Source: AP-15 sp963747735 (GTDB lineage: Bacteria > Pseudomonadota > Alphaproteobacteria > ATCC43930 > CGMCC-115725). From it: 64,000 bases of DNA. This document shows positions 9,331-18,276 of this stretch, in pieces (the stretch's first letter is position 1; every line of letters starts with the position of its first letter). The DNA is taken from the NCBI GenBank assembly GCA_963747735.1, contig CAVVGE010000005.1, positions 558,001 to 622,000 on the forward strand. Direction: 5' to 3'. The notes beneath the pieces were generated by a model. It was given only the letters and a program-made list of their open reading frames with translations, had not been told where the DNA came from and did no database searches. Both the position numbers and the translations under genes were made by a program.

Positions 9331-10383
9331 TTAGTGTGCTGAACCTCGCCTCCAGCTCCCGAGCCACGCCGCCATGCGGCGCATGAAACCCGCCGCCCCG
9401 AGCGGCATCACAAAGATCAGCAAGAGCAGGATGACCCCGTAAACCGCCCCCGAGAGGCCGGTCGACACCTTCTCGGCGAGGTTCGGCACAAACAGCACAA
9501 AGACCCCGCCAAAGAGGCAACCCGGGATCGAGCCGATGCCGCCGACGATAAGCCCGACGAGAAAGTTGATCGACAGCAGAAAGTTGAAGCTGTCGGGCGC
9601 GACGAACTGGACGACGATCGCGCCGAGCGCGCCCGCGACACCGGTATAGAGGGCGCTGACGCCAAAGGTCAGGGTCTTGTAGCGTGCGGTGTTGATGCCC
9701 ATCGCCGCCGCTGCGATCGGGTGGTCGCGGATCGCCATGATCGCCCGCCCGGTACGACTGCGAACGAGGCTCGCCGCACCTGCGAACATGACCAGCAGGA
9801 CGGCCAGGGTGAAGTAATAGAGCCACTGGTCGGGGTTGATCGGCAACCCGAAGGGCGGGTCGGGCTTGTCGATGACGATGCCCTGCACGCCGCCGGTCAG
9901 GCCTTCGAGCAGATGCGACTTCAAGAGCTGCGGCAATGCCACGGCCAGCGCAAACGTCGCCAATGCCAAATAGAGGCCCTGCAGCCGCAGCGCCGGCAAG
10001 CCGAGCGCGATGCCGACGACAAAGCAGACCGCCCCGGCGCACGGCAGAGTCCAATAATAGGGGAGTGCTGCGCTACCGCTCATCAGGATCGCCGCGGTAT
10101 AGGCGCCGATCCCGTAAAACGCGCTGTGCCCGAGCGAGAACTGGCCGTTGAACCCGGTCAGGATGTTGAGGCCGAGGATCGCCAGCCCGTAGATCATCAC
10201 CATCGTCAATTGGAAGATGGTAAAGTTCTGGACGACGAGCGGGGCAACGAGGCCGAGGACCACGGCGGCAGCGATCAACACCCGGCGCAGGTCGAGCCGC
10301 AGGCTCAACGCTCTGGCGGACGCCGGCTCGGGCCGCGCCGGGGCGGCGTCGAGCGCTATCGCTTCGCGTTCGGGCATCGTCAT
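9331..10383 (-). CDS. livM: Branched-chain amino acid-type ABC transporter permease LivM
   Basis: An inner-membrane permease of 350 residues with about ten hydrophobic segments. The BPD_transp_2 signature is clear: NILTGFNGQFSLGHSAFYGIGAY (shortened here: GFNGQFSLGHSAF, about residues 78-90) and the cytoplasmic coupling loop RAIRDHPIAAAAMGIN-like stretch AIRDHPIAAAAMG (about 215-227). A 40-residue proline/alanine-rich N-terminal extension precedes the first helix. The ATG at 10383 overlaps the livH stop as ATGA, indicating translational coupling; a second ATG two codons later (10377) is also possible. Together with LivH it forms the translocation pore of the Liv-type transporter. Confidence 0.92.
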   Translation of the reverse strand: MTMPEREAIALDAAPARPEPASARALSLRLDLRRVLIAAAVVLGLVAPLVVQNFTIFQLTMVMIYGLAILGLNILTGFNGQFSLGHSAFYGIGAYTAAILMSGSAALPYYWTLPCAGAVCFVVGIALGLPALRLQGLYLALATFALAVALPQLLKSHLLEGLTGGVQGIVIDKPDPPFGLPINPDQWLYYFTLAVLLVMFAGAASLVRSRTGRAIMAIRDHPIAAAAMGINTARYKTLTFGVSALYTGVAGALGAIVVQFVAPDSFNFLLSINFLVGLIVGGIGSIPGCLFGGVFVLFVPNLAEKVSTGLSGAVYGVILLLLIFVMPLGAAGFMRRMAAWLGSWRRGSAH

Positions 10384-11258
10384 ACCCGGCTCACCGCGAC
10401 CCGGCCGAAGATGCCGGCGGGGCGCACCATCAGAACCGCGACGATCACGATCAGCGCAACGGTCAGCTTCAGCTCCTGGCCGACAAACGGGATAAAGGTG
10501 CCGGCCAGATTCTCGATGACGCCGACGGCGAAACCGCCGAGGACCGCGCCGCCCGGGCTCGACAGCCCGCCGAGCACGGCGCCGGCGAAGCCGTAGAGCA
10601 GTACCCCCAGCATCATGTTCGGGTCGAGAAAGACGACCGGCGCGATCAGCATCCCGGCGACCGCGCCGATCGCCGTCGAGAGGCCCCAGCCGAGCGCGAT
10701 CATCCACCCGACGCGGATGCCGACGAGGCGGGCCGCCACCGGGTTCGCCGCGGCGGCGCGCATCGCCAGCCCCAGCCGCGAGCCGCGAAAGAACAGATAA
10801 AGGAGCGCCAGCATCACCAACGTGACCGCGACCATCCCCGCCTGATGGGTGCTGACGAGGCCGCTGCCGAACAACGGCTTGGTGCCGAACGGGGTCGGAA
10901 ACGATTTGATCGTAAAGTTCCAGATTTGCCCGTCGGCGCTGTTGAGGATGCTGAAGAGCGCGATAAAAGCGACGAGCTGCGACAGGATCGGCGCATTGCG
11001 CACCGGGCGGAACAGAACCCGGTCGATCGCGACCCCCATGAGAAAGGAGACCACCACGGTGACGACAAAGGCGGCCCAGTAGGACCAGCCCCAATCGATC
11101 ATCTGCCAGGCGAGAAAGGTCGAAAAGGTCGCCAGCTCGCCTTGCGCGAAATTCAAATGGTCAATCGCCTGGTAGACCATCACCACGGCGAGCGCCATCG
11201 TTGCATAGATCGCACCGGTCGCGAGCCCGGCGACGATCTGTTGCAGCACCTGCTCCAT
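10380..11258 (-). CDS. livH: Branched-chain amino acid-type ABC transporter permease LivH
   Basis: An inner-membrane permease of 292 residues, standard family length. It starts QQIVAGLATGAIYATMALAV (helix 1) and includes the LNFAQGELATFSTF motif (about 35-48), the coupling sequence AMRAAAANPVAARLVGI (about 168-184) and GFAGAVLGGLSSPGGAVLGG (about 226-245), all typical of LivH. The SD TGAGG precedes ATG 11258; the gap from livF is seven bases. Its stop overlaps the livM start. It pairs with LivM and the ATPases LivG and LivF. Confidence 0.93.
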   Translation of the reverse strand: MEQVLQQIVAGLATGAIYATMALAVVMVYQAIDHLNFAQGELATFSTFLAWQMIDWGWSYWAAFVVTVVVSFLMGVAIDRVLFRPVRNAPILSQLVAFIALFSILNSADGQIWNFTIKSFPTPFGTKPLFGSGLVSTHQAGMVAVTLVMLALLYLFFRGSRLGLAMRAAAANPVAARLVGIRVGWMIALGWGLSTAIGAVAGMLIAPVVFLDPNMMLGVLLYGFAGAVLGGLSSPGGAVLGGFAVGVIENLAGTFIPFVGQELKLTVALIVIVAVLMVRPAGIFGRVAVSRV

Positions 11259-11265
11259 CGGCGCC

Positions 11266-11973
11266 TCAATATCCCAAATACGAGCGGCGCACCGCCTCGT
11301 CCGCAGCGATTTCGTTCGCCGGCCCGGCCATGACGATACGCCCGGTTTCGAGGAGATAGGCCTCCTCGGCGAGATCGAGCGCCATGGCGGCGTTCTGCTC
11401 GACGATCAAGAGCGCGACGCGGCGTTCCTGGTTCAGCCGGCGCAGGATCGCGAACAGCTCAGCGACGATCAGCGGCGCGAGGCCAAAGGACGGCTCGTCG
11501 AGCAGCATCAGCCGCGGCCGCAGCATCAGCCCGCGGCCGATCGCGAGCATTTGCTGCTCGCCGCCGCTCAAGGTCCCGGCCTGCTGCCGGCGCCGCTCCT
11601 TCAGTCGCGGAAAGAGGGTGTAGACCTCCTCGATGTCGGCGGCGATCGCGGCGTGGTCGCGCCGGGTCATCGCACCCAGCCGCAAATTCTCCTCGACCGT
11701 CATGCGCACAAAGGTGCCGCGCGCCTCGGGGACGTGGGCGATGCCGAGCCGGACGATGTCTTCGGTCGCCCGGCCGTTGATCGGCTTGCCGTCAAAGCGG
11801 ATTTCGCCGGTCATCCGCACCATGCCGCACAACGCCCGCAACGTCGTCGTCTTGCCGGCGCCATTGGCACCGAGCAAGGTCACGACGCCGCCCTCGCGAA
11901 GCGCGAAATCGAGCCCGTGCAAAGCCTGGCTCTGGCCATAAAAGGCGCACAGCCGGCTGACCTCGAGCATCAT
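11266..11973 (-). CDS. livF: ABC transporter ATP-binding protein LivF
   Basis: A cytoplasmic ATPase of 235 residues. Walker A is GANGAGKTT (about 33-41), the Q-loop region follows, the signature is LSGGEQQM (about 132-139) and Walker B is LMLLDEPSFGLAP (about 152-164), with the LivF-specific VEQNAAMAL near the end. ATG 11973 (MMLEVSRL) is chosen over a longer frame because LivF proteins start just before the first beta strand. It is separated from livG by about 145 bases that contain a palindromic repeat, and from livH by seven bases. Confidence 0.93.
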   Translation of the reverse strand: MMLEVSRLCAFYGQSQALHGLDFALREGGVVTLLGANGAGKTTTLRALCGMVRMTGEIRFDGKPINGRATEDIVRLGIAHVPEARGTFVRMTVEENLRLGAMTRRDHAAIAADIEEVYTLFPRLKERRRQQAGTLSGGEQQMLAIGRGLMLRPRLMLLDEPSFGLAPLIVAELFAILRRLNQERRVALLIVEQNAAMALDLAEEAYLLETGRIVMAGPANEIAADEAVRRSYLGY

Positions 11974-12060
11974 CGCCGGTAATCTCTGTTCTCGTTCGTC
12001 GCCGGGCTCATCCCGGTGACCGACGCCTTCCCCGGTGGCAGTGGCGGCCACACATGGATC

Positions 12061-12077
12061 CCCGGATCAAGTCCGGG
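12061..12077. repeat. Palindromic intergenic repeat (CCCGGATCAAGTCCGGG)
   Basis: A perfect 6-bp stem with a 5-base loop lies between livG and livF. It resembles the short GATC-centred palindromes dispersed in intergenic regions of alphaproteobacteria. It could modulate the livG-livF mRNA. A related, larger palindrome lies at 51512-51537. Confidence 0.6.
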
Positions 12078-12118
12078 CAAGACGAGGGTTTGCGGCTGGG
12101 CATCATGCCGGCGGGCGG

Positions 12119-12937
12119 TCATGCCGCTTCTGCCGCAGGATTGCCGAGATAGGCGCGGATCACCGCCTCGTTCTGCTGCACCTCGGAGGGCGTGCCATCA
12201 GCGATCTTGCGGCCGAAATCGAGAGCGACGACCCGGTCCGAGATCGACATCACGAGGTTCATGTGGTGCTCGACCAAAAGGATCGTGACGCGGCGCTCGT
12301 CGCGCAGCCGCCGGATCAAGCGGCCCAGATCGCTCACCTCGACGTGGCTCAGCCCACCTGCCGGCTCGTCGAGCAGCAGCAATTTCGGCCGCGCCGCCAA
12401 TGCCCGCGCCATTTCGACGCGTTTGCGGGTGCCGAGCGGCAGGCCTTCGGGCAGCTGCTGCGCCACGCCGCGCAAATCGAGCAAGTCGAGCAATTCCCAC
12501 GCGAATTCCTCGAGCTCGCGCTCATGGCGCCGCATCGCCGGCAGCCGCAGGGTGTCGCTGACGAAGTCGCTGCGGAACTGGGCATGGCCACCGATCCGCA
12601 CATTGTCGAGCACCGATTGGCGCGGAAAGAGCGCCAAATTCTGAAATGTCCGGGCAATGCCGATCTCGGCGATCCGATGCGGCGGGCGGGAGAGCAGCGA
12701 GCGGCCTTCGAACCGAATATCGCCGCGATTGGGGGTGTAGAGCCGCGAGAGGCAATTGAACAGGGTCGTCTTGCCGGCGCCGTTCGGCCCGATCAGGCCG
12801 AGGATCTGCCCCTGATCGAGATCGAACGAGACACCGTCGAGGGCGACGATGCCGCCAAAGCGCAGCGCCACCTCGCTGACTTCGAGCAGCCGCGCCGGGC
12901 CGCGCGACCCGTTGCCGGCAAGGCGGCCGTCGATCAT
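12119..12937 (-). CDS. livG: ABC transporter ATP-binding protein LivG
   Basis: The first gene of the Liv operon, a cytoplasmic ATPase of 272 residues from ATG 12937. Walker A is GPNGAGKTT (about 51-59), Walker B LLLLDEPAGGLSH (about 183-195), and the H-loop is in LLVEHHMNLVM. The signature motif is the degenerate LPLGTRKRVEMARAL, normal for LivG proteins, in place of LSGGQ. The start is uncertain: the frame is open upstream and ATG 13030 would add 31 residues, but neither has a clear SD; 12937 is preferred because family members begin a short distance before LLEVSEVALRFGG. The 290-base gap upstream, to the divergent peptidoglycan-binding gene, should contain the operon promoter. Confidence 0.9.
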   Translation of the reverse strand: MIDGRLAGNGSRGPARLLEVSEVALRFGGIVALDGVSFDLDQGQILGLIGPNGAGKTTLFNCLSRLYTPNRGDIRFEGRSLLSRPPHRIAEIGIARTFQNLALFPRQSVLDNVRIGGHAQFRSDFVSDTLRLPAMRRHERELEEFAWELLDLLDLRGVAQQLPEGLPLGTRKRVEMARALAARPKLLLLDEPAGGLSHVEVSDLGRLIRRLRDERRVTILLVEHHMNLVMSISDRVVALDFGRKIADGTPSEVQQNEAVIRAYLGNPAAEAA

Positions 12938-13227
12938 CGGAGCTGCATGCTTCGGGCGGCCAAGCCCGAAATCGATTGCCGACCGCCCACATTTTCCTCC
13001 CGTTTCGATCTGTTTTGCCGACGAATACATCGGATCGGCCGGGATTGTCGAGCCTTTGCCGATCCGGGTCCATCGCACGCAGCGGCGTAGATGCGAAGCC
13101 CGCGCATCGCGGCCGGGCACAGCTCCTTCGCCGCGATCCGGGCGCGATCCGGGTGCGCGCGGAACATGCAGCGCGAGTCGGGGTTTGTCAGACGAGCGCA
13201 GCTTGCGCTGACTTGAAGGAGATCCGC

Positions 13228-13818
13228 ATGAGAAGTCTCGTCCTCGCAACGGTGTCGGCATTGGCGCTCGGCATCGCCGGCGCCGGCCCGGTTTATGCCC
13301 AGGGCAATGCCGGCACCACGAACCCGATGGCCGCCACCCCGGCGACCGCCGCCCAATCGACCGCGGCCCCGGCGATGCCGCAGGCCGGCGCCACCACGCA
13401 ATCGCCGCAAGGCTCGATGAGCAGCGGCAGCCAATACCGCTCCTCACCCTACATGGCCCACAGCGGCACCTCGTCCCGGCATTCGGGCGCCATGCATATG
13501 ACCGGCAGCGACATCCGCCAGGCTCAGGAGCGGCTCAAGGGAGAAGGGCTCTACCACGGCAAGGTGGACGGCAGAGACGGGCCGAAGACGCGGGCGGCGA
13601 TCCGCCAATTCCAAAAGAAAAATAGCCTTCCGGTGACCGCGCGGCTCGATCAAAACACCTTGAACGAGCTGAACGGCGGCATGAACCAGAACATGGGCCA
13701 AGGGTCGAGCATGCCGCCCGGCAACGCCACGGGCATGACGCCACCGGCGCCCTCCAGCGCTGCCGGCACCAACGGCAGCAGCAATACGGGCACAGCCACA
13801 GGCACATCCTCCAAATAG
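13228..13818 (+). CDS. Exported protein with a C-terminal peptidoglycan-binding domain
   Basis: A secreted protein of 196 residues. It has a Sec signal peptide (RSLVLATVSALALGIAGAG, cleavage after VYA about residue 24), then a low-complexity Ala/Thr/Ser/Pro/Gln linker to about residue 90, one PG_binding_1 domain (DIRQAQERLKGEGLYHGKVDG to LNEL, about 93-150) and a Gly/Ser/Thr/Asn-rich tail. The domain should bind cell-wall peptidoglycan in the periplasm; no catalytic domain is present. An AAGGAGATCC SD precedes ATG 13228. The gene is divergent from livG. Confidence 0.88.
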   Translation: MRSLVLATVSALALGIAGAGPVYAQGNAGTTNPMAATPATAAQSTAAPAMPQAGATTQSPQGSMSSGSQYRSSPYMAHSGTSSRHSGAMHMTGSDIRQAQERLKGEGLYHGKVDGRDGPKTRAAIRQFQKKNSLPVTARLDQNTLNELNGGMNQNMGQGSSMPPGNATGMTPPAPSSAAGTNGSSNTGTATGTSSK

Positions 13819-14002
13819 CCGGCTGGTTCCCGGCAACCTCGAGCAGCGCCCGGCCGACCCGACCGGGCGCATTCTTCACAAGCAAAGGTGCGGGCTTCAC
13901 GGGCAAAGGTGCGGGCTTCACGGGCAAAGGTGCGGGCACGGCAACGCCGCCCTGCGTCGCGGCGCATCGACAAGACAGGCGGCCTGCCGCTAGCCTGTCG
14001 TC

Positions 14003-14476
14003 ATGATCTCGATCAGCGAAGCGGTGACGATCGCATCGCCGCCCGAGGCGGTGTGGCCGATGCTGCGCGATCCGGCGCTCGTCGCCTCGTGCATTCCCGG
14101 CGCCACGCTGACGAAAGCGGGCGACGGCGGTGCGTATCAGGGCACGATGCGGGTCAAGTTCGGGCCGACCGTCGCGACCTTTCGCGGCGAGGCCAAGCTC
14201 GCCTATGACGATGGGCTGCGCCGCTGCACGATCGACGGGCGCGGCATCGACGGGCGCGGCGCCTCGCGCGCCCTCGCATCGGGGGTCGTGAGCGCGAGCG
14301 GCAACGAGACCACCATCCTCAAGGTCGAGGGCAATTTCAACGTCACCGGCCCGCTCGAAACCTTTGCCAACGCCGGCGGCGTCCACCTCGCCCGCGCGCT
14401 GCTCGCCGAATTCGCCGGCAACATGGCGCGGCTGGCGGCCGAGCGCACGCCAGAACGCGGCAGCCCCCCACCCTGA
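14003..14476 (+). CDS. CoxG-like SRPBCC protein (carbon monoxide dehydrogenase subunit G family)
   Basis: A small cytoplasmic SRPBCC-fold protein of 157 residues. Features of the CoxG family are the start ISISEAVTIASPPEAVWPML, the DPALVASCIPGA motif (about 23-34), MRVKFGPTVATFRGEA (about 49-64) and the C-terminal helix ARALLAEFAGNMARLAAER. CoxG proteins recruit or help mature CoxL-type molybdenum hydroxylases at the membrane, but here the tail ends in a short Pro/Ser-rich stretch and no membrane anchor is seen. The nearest CoxL-like gene is 5.3 kb away at 19779, beyond an accessory region. A C/G-rich hairpin-prone stretch follows the stop. Confidence 0.85.
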   Translation: MISISEAVTIASPPEAVWPMLRDPALVASCIPGATLTKAGDGGAYQGTMRVKFGPTVATFRGEAKLAYDDGLRRCTIDGRGIDGRGASRALASGVVSASGNETTILKVEGNFNVTGPLETFANAGGVHLARALLAEFAGNMARLAAERTPERGSPPP

Positions 14477-14627
14477 CCCTGCCCCCCCGGCGGGGGAGGG
14501 AATGGGAGGGGCCGGCGAGGACAATGCCGGCTTTCGCACCCGCCGCCGAATTGCGCGGCGGGGCGTTGTTGTGGCGGGCGTTTCTCGGCTGGCTCAAGCA
14601 GCTTCTTTTTGCCAAGGGGAAAATGGG

Positions 14628-16299
14628 ATGAGCGACAACCAGGTCTCCGACATCCTGGCGCAAGCCTTTGCCGCCGAAGGCGTGGACACATTGTTCACGC
14701 TGATGGGCGACGCCAACATGTATTGGTCGGCGGCGATGGCGGACAACCAGCAGGCCCGCCTGATCCATGCCCGCCACGAGCATTGCGCCGTCGCCATGGC
14801 CGACGGCTATGCCCGCGCTTCGGGCAAGATCGGCGTCGCCTCGGTCACTTGCGGCCCCGGCTACACCCAGATCATGACCGCGCTGACCATGGCCGCGCGC
14901 GGCAACGCGCCGGTCGTCGTCTTTGCCGGCGACGCGCCGGTCAATGCCGCCTGGTACATGCAGGAGATCGACCAGGCGCCGCTGGCCGAGGCGACCGGCG
15001 CCGCTTTCGTCCCGATCCGCACGATCGACCGCGCCCTCGATTGCGTGCGCGAAGCATTCTACGTCGCCCGCGCCGAGCGCCGCCCGGTGGTGCTGAGCGT
15101 GCCGCTCGATTTGCAAAAGGAAGAGTTTCCTTATCTCCCGGATTACACGCCTTCGACCGAGCTGGTGCCGCGCGCGCAAACCGTTCAGCCGGACCCGGCG
15201 CTCGTCGACGAGGTCGCCGCGATGATCGCCGCCGCCGAGCGGCCGGTGGTGATCGGCGGGCGCGGCGCCGCCTGGTCGGGGGCACGCCAGGCGCTCGAAG
15301 GCTTGGCCGAGGAGAGCGGCGCCTTGCTGGCGACGAGCCTCCTCGGCAAGGGCCTGTTCGACGGCAACCCGTTCGCGCTCGACATCGCCGGCACCTTCGC
15401 CACCGATCTCGGCCGCGAATTCTTTGCCGAAAGCGATCTCGTCATCGGCGCCGGCGCGGCACTCGGCCATTACACGACCGAGGGCGGCTATCTCTACCCG
15501 AACGCCAAGGTGGTGCAGATCGACGTCAACCCGCGCGGCCTCTGGCAGGGGGTCAAGACCGCCGATCTGCACATCAAGGCCGATGCCCGCGCCACGGCCG
15601 AGGCGATCACCCGCCGCCTCAAGGAGCGCGGCATCCGCCGGCCGGGCTGGCGCAGCAACGCTGTCGCCGCCCGCATCGCCGCCACCGCCGAGGAGCCCGA
15701 TCCCAAGGAATATGCGGTGACACCGGGAACCCTCGACCCGCGCAAGGTGGTGCGCGAGCTCGACGCCGCGGTGCCGAAGGACTGGGACATCATCGTCGCC
15801 GGCGGCCATTGCTTCAGCTTTGCGATGACGCATCTCAAGGGCCGCCCGGCCGGCAAATACCACACGCCCTTGGATTTCGGGGCGATCGGCTCGGGCCTCT
15901 CGGCGGCGATCGGCGTCGCCGTCGCGCGCGGCAACGACAAGGTCATGCTGATCGACGGCGACGGCAGCCTCTACCAGCACATCCAGGAATTGGAAACGGT
16001 GCGCCGGCACGGGCTCAAGCTCTTGATCTGCATCCTGAACGACGGCGGCTACGGGGCCGAATCGCACAAGTTCCGCGCCTATGGCGTCAACCCCGAGCCA
16101 CGCGATCCACGGCCGCGGCGATATCGCCGCGATCGCCCGCGGCTTTGGCCACAACGCCGCCACCGTGACCGAGCTGGGCCAGCTCGAGCGGCTGTTCCGC
16201 GAGCACCAGCAGGCTGCGGGCACCAGCCTCTGGGACGTGCACATCGACGACCTGATCCCGTCGCGCAACTTCCGCCGCGTCCATTACGGCGAGGCGTAG
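14628..16299 (+). pseudogene. ThDP-dependent enzyme (acetolactate synthase large subunit-like), frameshifted near the C-terminus
   Basis: A thiamine-diphosphate enzyme of about 556 residues if one base is removed. The N-terminal PYR domain has the catalytic Glu in HARHEHCAVAMADGYAR; the central domain has ERPVVIGGRGA; the C-terminal PP domain carries LIDGDGSLYQHIQE and ILNDGGYGA, the GDG...N motif that binds Mg-ThDP. The frame ends at AYGVNP; the remaining 66 residues (SHAIHGRGDIAAIARGFGHN to VHYGEA) continue in the next frame after a CCCC run at 16091-16094, so one extra C there explains the break. ATG 14628 lies after a weak AAGGGGAAAATGGG region. No ilvH-like small subunit is adjacent, so biosynthetic acetolactate synthesis is unlikely. 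Substrate unknown; a 2-oxoacid or oxalyl-CoA-type decarboxylase is possible. Confidence 0.85.
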
Positions 16300-16325
16300 C
16301 TCGCGAGCATCGGCACGCGGCGCGG

Positions 16326-16823
16326 TCAGTAGGGCCTGTCACGGTGCGCTGCCTGAACTTCTTCGACCTCCTTGAGCCGTCGTTCGAAATCACTGACCTC
16401 GACCGCGCGCAGATAGGTCGCGATCGTTTGCGAGAGTGCAAATGCGTCGCCGGCGGTAATCTGCCCGCGCGTGGCGGCGACGATCAGGCCCTCCATCGCC
16501 CGCGCGATGTCGGCTGGGCTGTCGATCGGCGGCAGGTCGACCGAGACCGGCTGCTCGCGCCGCGGCGCGACGATCCGGTCGAGGCAGAGGCGCAGCGCCG
16601 CCGCATCGCCGGAGAGCGCCATTTCGATCGCCTTGCGCGCCAGCGCCTCGCCCTCGCCGTCGAGCAATATCGCCGCGGCCCGTGTCCCGCGATTGACGCC
16701 GCCGCGCGGCCGCCCATTCGGGTTCCCCGATTGGCCTTTGACAAAGGGCCGCCCCGGACCCCGTCTGCGCTTCGCTGTTATCGCTGTTGTTTGCAGGAAA
16801 TTATCACCCGGCTGCCCACTCAT
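16326..16823 (-). CDS. DUF5681 domain-containing protein
   Basis: A protein of 165 residues starting SGQPGDNFLQ. The DUF5681 hallmark FVKGQSGNPNGRPRG (about 28-42) is intact, followed by a helical region (AILLDGEGEALARKAIEMAL, LDRIVAPRRE) and a coiled C-terminus. The domain is common in alphaproteobacterial genomes, often beside phage terminase or integrase genes, and its biochemical role is unknown. ATG 16823 is preferred over an upstream ATG at 16883 because the domain begins soon after. It marks the left edge of an accessory patch and is convergent with the ThDP gene (26-base gap). Confidence 0.8.
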   Translation of the reverse strand: MSGQPGDNFLQTTAITAKRRRGPGRPFVKGQSGNPNGRPRGGVNRGTRAAAILLDGEGEALARKAIEMALSGDAAALRLCLDRIVAPRREQPVSVDLPPIDSPADIARAMEGLIVAATRGQITAGDAFALSQTIATYLRAVEVSDFERRLKEVEEVQAAHRDRPY

Positions 16824-17187
16824 AACGCCTCCGTCACGCGCAAAAATGGCCGGGGATTTCGCCCCGCTCGATGCGCGCAGCATACCATGCGATTATGGCA
16901 AAATTATCGGTATCAGCATCAAGGGACGAGTGGACGGTGGGCGGCGGGAGATAAGGTTCGGGACGATAGCCGCTCCGAGCCCGAGCCCGCGGTCCTCGTC
17001 TCCCGCCACATGCAGCACAAATGGCATCGGGTGCGCATTGGGGTCGAGCAAGGGGTGCCCGGGCAGCGCCGCCGCTGCAAAGCATGAAAAAACCTCATCG
17101 CGCCGCCTCGCACGAGCGCGGGCGACGAGAAAGAAATTGCCGGCGACTTATGAACGATTATGCCTTTCGTCAAGCATTATCGTTCAT
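16824..17187. other. 364-base gap without a convincing gene
   Basis: This stretch separates the DUF5681 gene from the XRE-ImmA gene. It contains an AT-rich portion (16880-16925) that could hold the promoter of the DUF5681 gene. A minus-strand open frame ends at 16834 with the plausible protein-like tail NFAIIAWYAARIERGEIPGH, possibly a remnant of a larger gene, but its upstream part is low-complexity and I do not call it a gene. Confidence 0.4.
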
Positions 17188-18270
17188 TCATATCGCCAAT
17201 TTGAGCTTCGCGCGGCTCCTTCCGCTACCCGTCCCCTGGCCCTCTATGCTCTGCATGTTAGTGAGGCGAAACAGCAGACTATCAACTTCCTCTATGGGGA
17301 GGGCCAACGCGTCCGCGATATGATGCTTCGTGACGCGATCCGATTTGAGCGAAGCCAACACTTTGGCCCAGATTGTCGAATATTCTCGCGGACGGCTATA
17401 TGGTTCACTACGTGGGTATCGCTCCATGATCTGAATGCAGAACCGCCGATATTGCCAATCGGAAATAATTCCTAGTCTCCCGAGCCGGTGATTAAGCGCT
17501 GCAACAGACACCCCCCATGGCTTTTTGGCTTCTACCAACTGATTTAACGTATTGACGCGGGGCAATATCGCGCGAATTTGCCCTTCCGGCAAAAGAAAGG
17601 CCGAGGCGAATTGATTGGCCTGATCCTCGGCCGATCGTCCCTGCGGGCCGCCATGATTATGGAGAACCAGATGCCCCAATTCATGGGCGGAATCGAACCT
17701 GCTTCGCTCGGCTGTCTTCATTGTGTTGAGGAACACGTACGGCGTTTCCTTTCTCCACATAGAGAAAGCATCAACTGCTCGCGTATTTTCAGATAATGAA
17801 AACGCCCTTACACCTTTGGCTTCCAGGAGCCTGATCATGTTACTGATTGGGCGTTCTCCGATCCCCCATTTCTGACGAAGTGATCTTGCTGCAGCTTCGG
17901 GATCGATCCCCTCCTTAAAGTCCAACAGGTCATGATGCGGCAAACTGAACAGATTTTCCACCCAATCGCTAAGAAGAAATCCGAGCGCTGCCGCCGCCAA
18001 CGCGGCGTCTCGATCCCGCGCCGGCATGCTCGATAGTGCTCGGAAGCTAACTGCTCCGCTTTGGGGCTCGTCGATATCCTCGCCTCGAAAGAACTCAGAC
18101 GGAAAGCGGAGCAATTTCGCGATCGCGACCGCATTCTCGGGCGAAGGCTCGATTTCGCCGTTCTCCCATCGGATCGCGGTCTTCAAATCGCAACCGAGCG
18201 CGGCGGCAAAGCTTGTTTTGGTAAGCTTGCGGCGCCGGCGTGCCAAGCTGAGGCGTGTGGGATTGAACAT
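17188..18270 (-). CDS. XRE-family regulator fused to an ImmA/IrrE metallopeptidase
   Basis: A protein of 360 residues. Residues about 6-60 form a Cro/XRE helix-turn-helix (SFAAALGCDLKTAIRWENGE). Residues about 140-260 form a Peptidase_M78 domain with the zinc motif HELGH at 196-200 and a third acidic ligand candidate in EDQANQF (about 215). The C-terminal 100 residues are unassigned. XRE-ImmA proteins cleave repressors in mobile elements and are also found as the regulator half of toxin-antitoxin-like and antiphage modules. It lies six bases after a gene of unknown function (18277-18921), so the two are one operon. An inverted repeat upstream of that operon is a possible operator for the HTH. 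The DNA is visibly more AT-rich than flanking genes. Confidence 0.9.
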   Translation of the reverse strand: MFNPTRLSLARRRRKLTKTSFAAALGCDLKTAIRWENGEIEPSPENAVAIAKLLRFPSEFFRGEDIDEPQSGAVSFRALSSMPARDRDAALAAAALGFLLSDWVENLFSLPHHDLLDFKEGIDPEAAARSLRQKWGIGERPISNMIRLLEAKGVRAFSLSENTRAVDAFSMWRKETPYVFLNTMKTAERSRFDSAHELGHLVLHNHGGPQGRSAEDQANQFASAFLLPEGQIRAILPRVNTLNQLVEAKKPWGVSVAALNHRLGRLGIISDWQYRRFCIQIMERYPRSEPYSRPREYSTIWAKVLASLKSDRVTKHHIADALALPIEEVDSLLFRLTNMQSIEGQGTGSGRSRAKLKLAI

Positions 18271-18276
18271 TGTGAT

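Noticed and set aside
14628..16299. Biosynthetic acetolactate synthase (ilvB)
   Set aside because: The fold and ThDP motifs fit, but there is no adjacent ilvH small subunit or ilvC, and neighbouring genes do not suggest branched-chain biosynthesis.
16834..17085. Minus-strand open frame of 83 codons with a protein-like tail
   Set aside because: The C-terminal 25 residues look protein-like, but the N-terminal part is low-complexity and there is no SD; noted only as a possible remnant.
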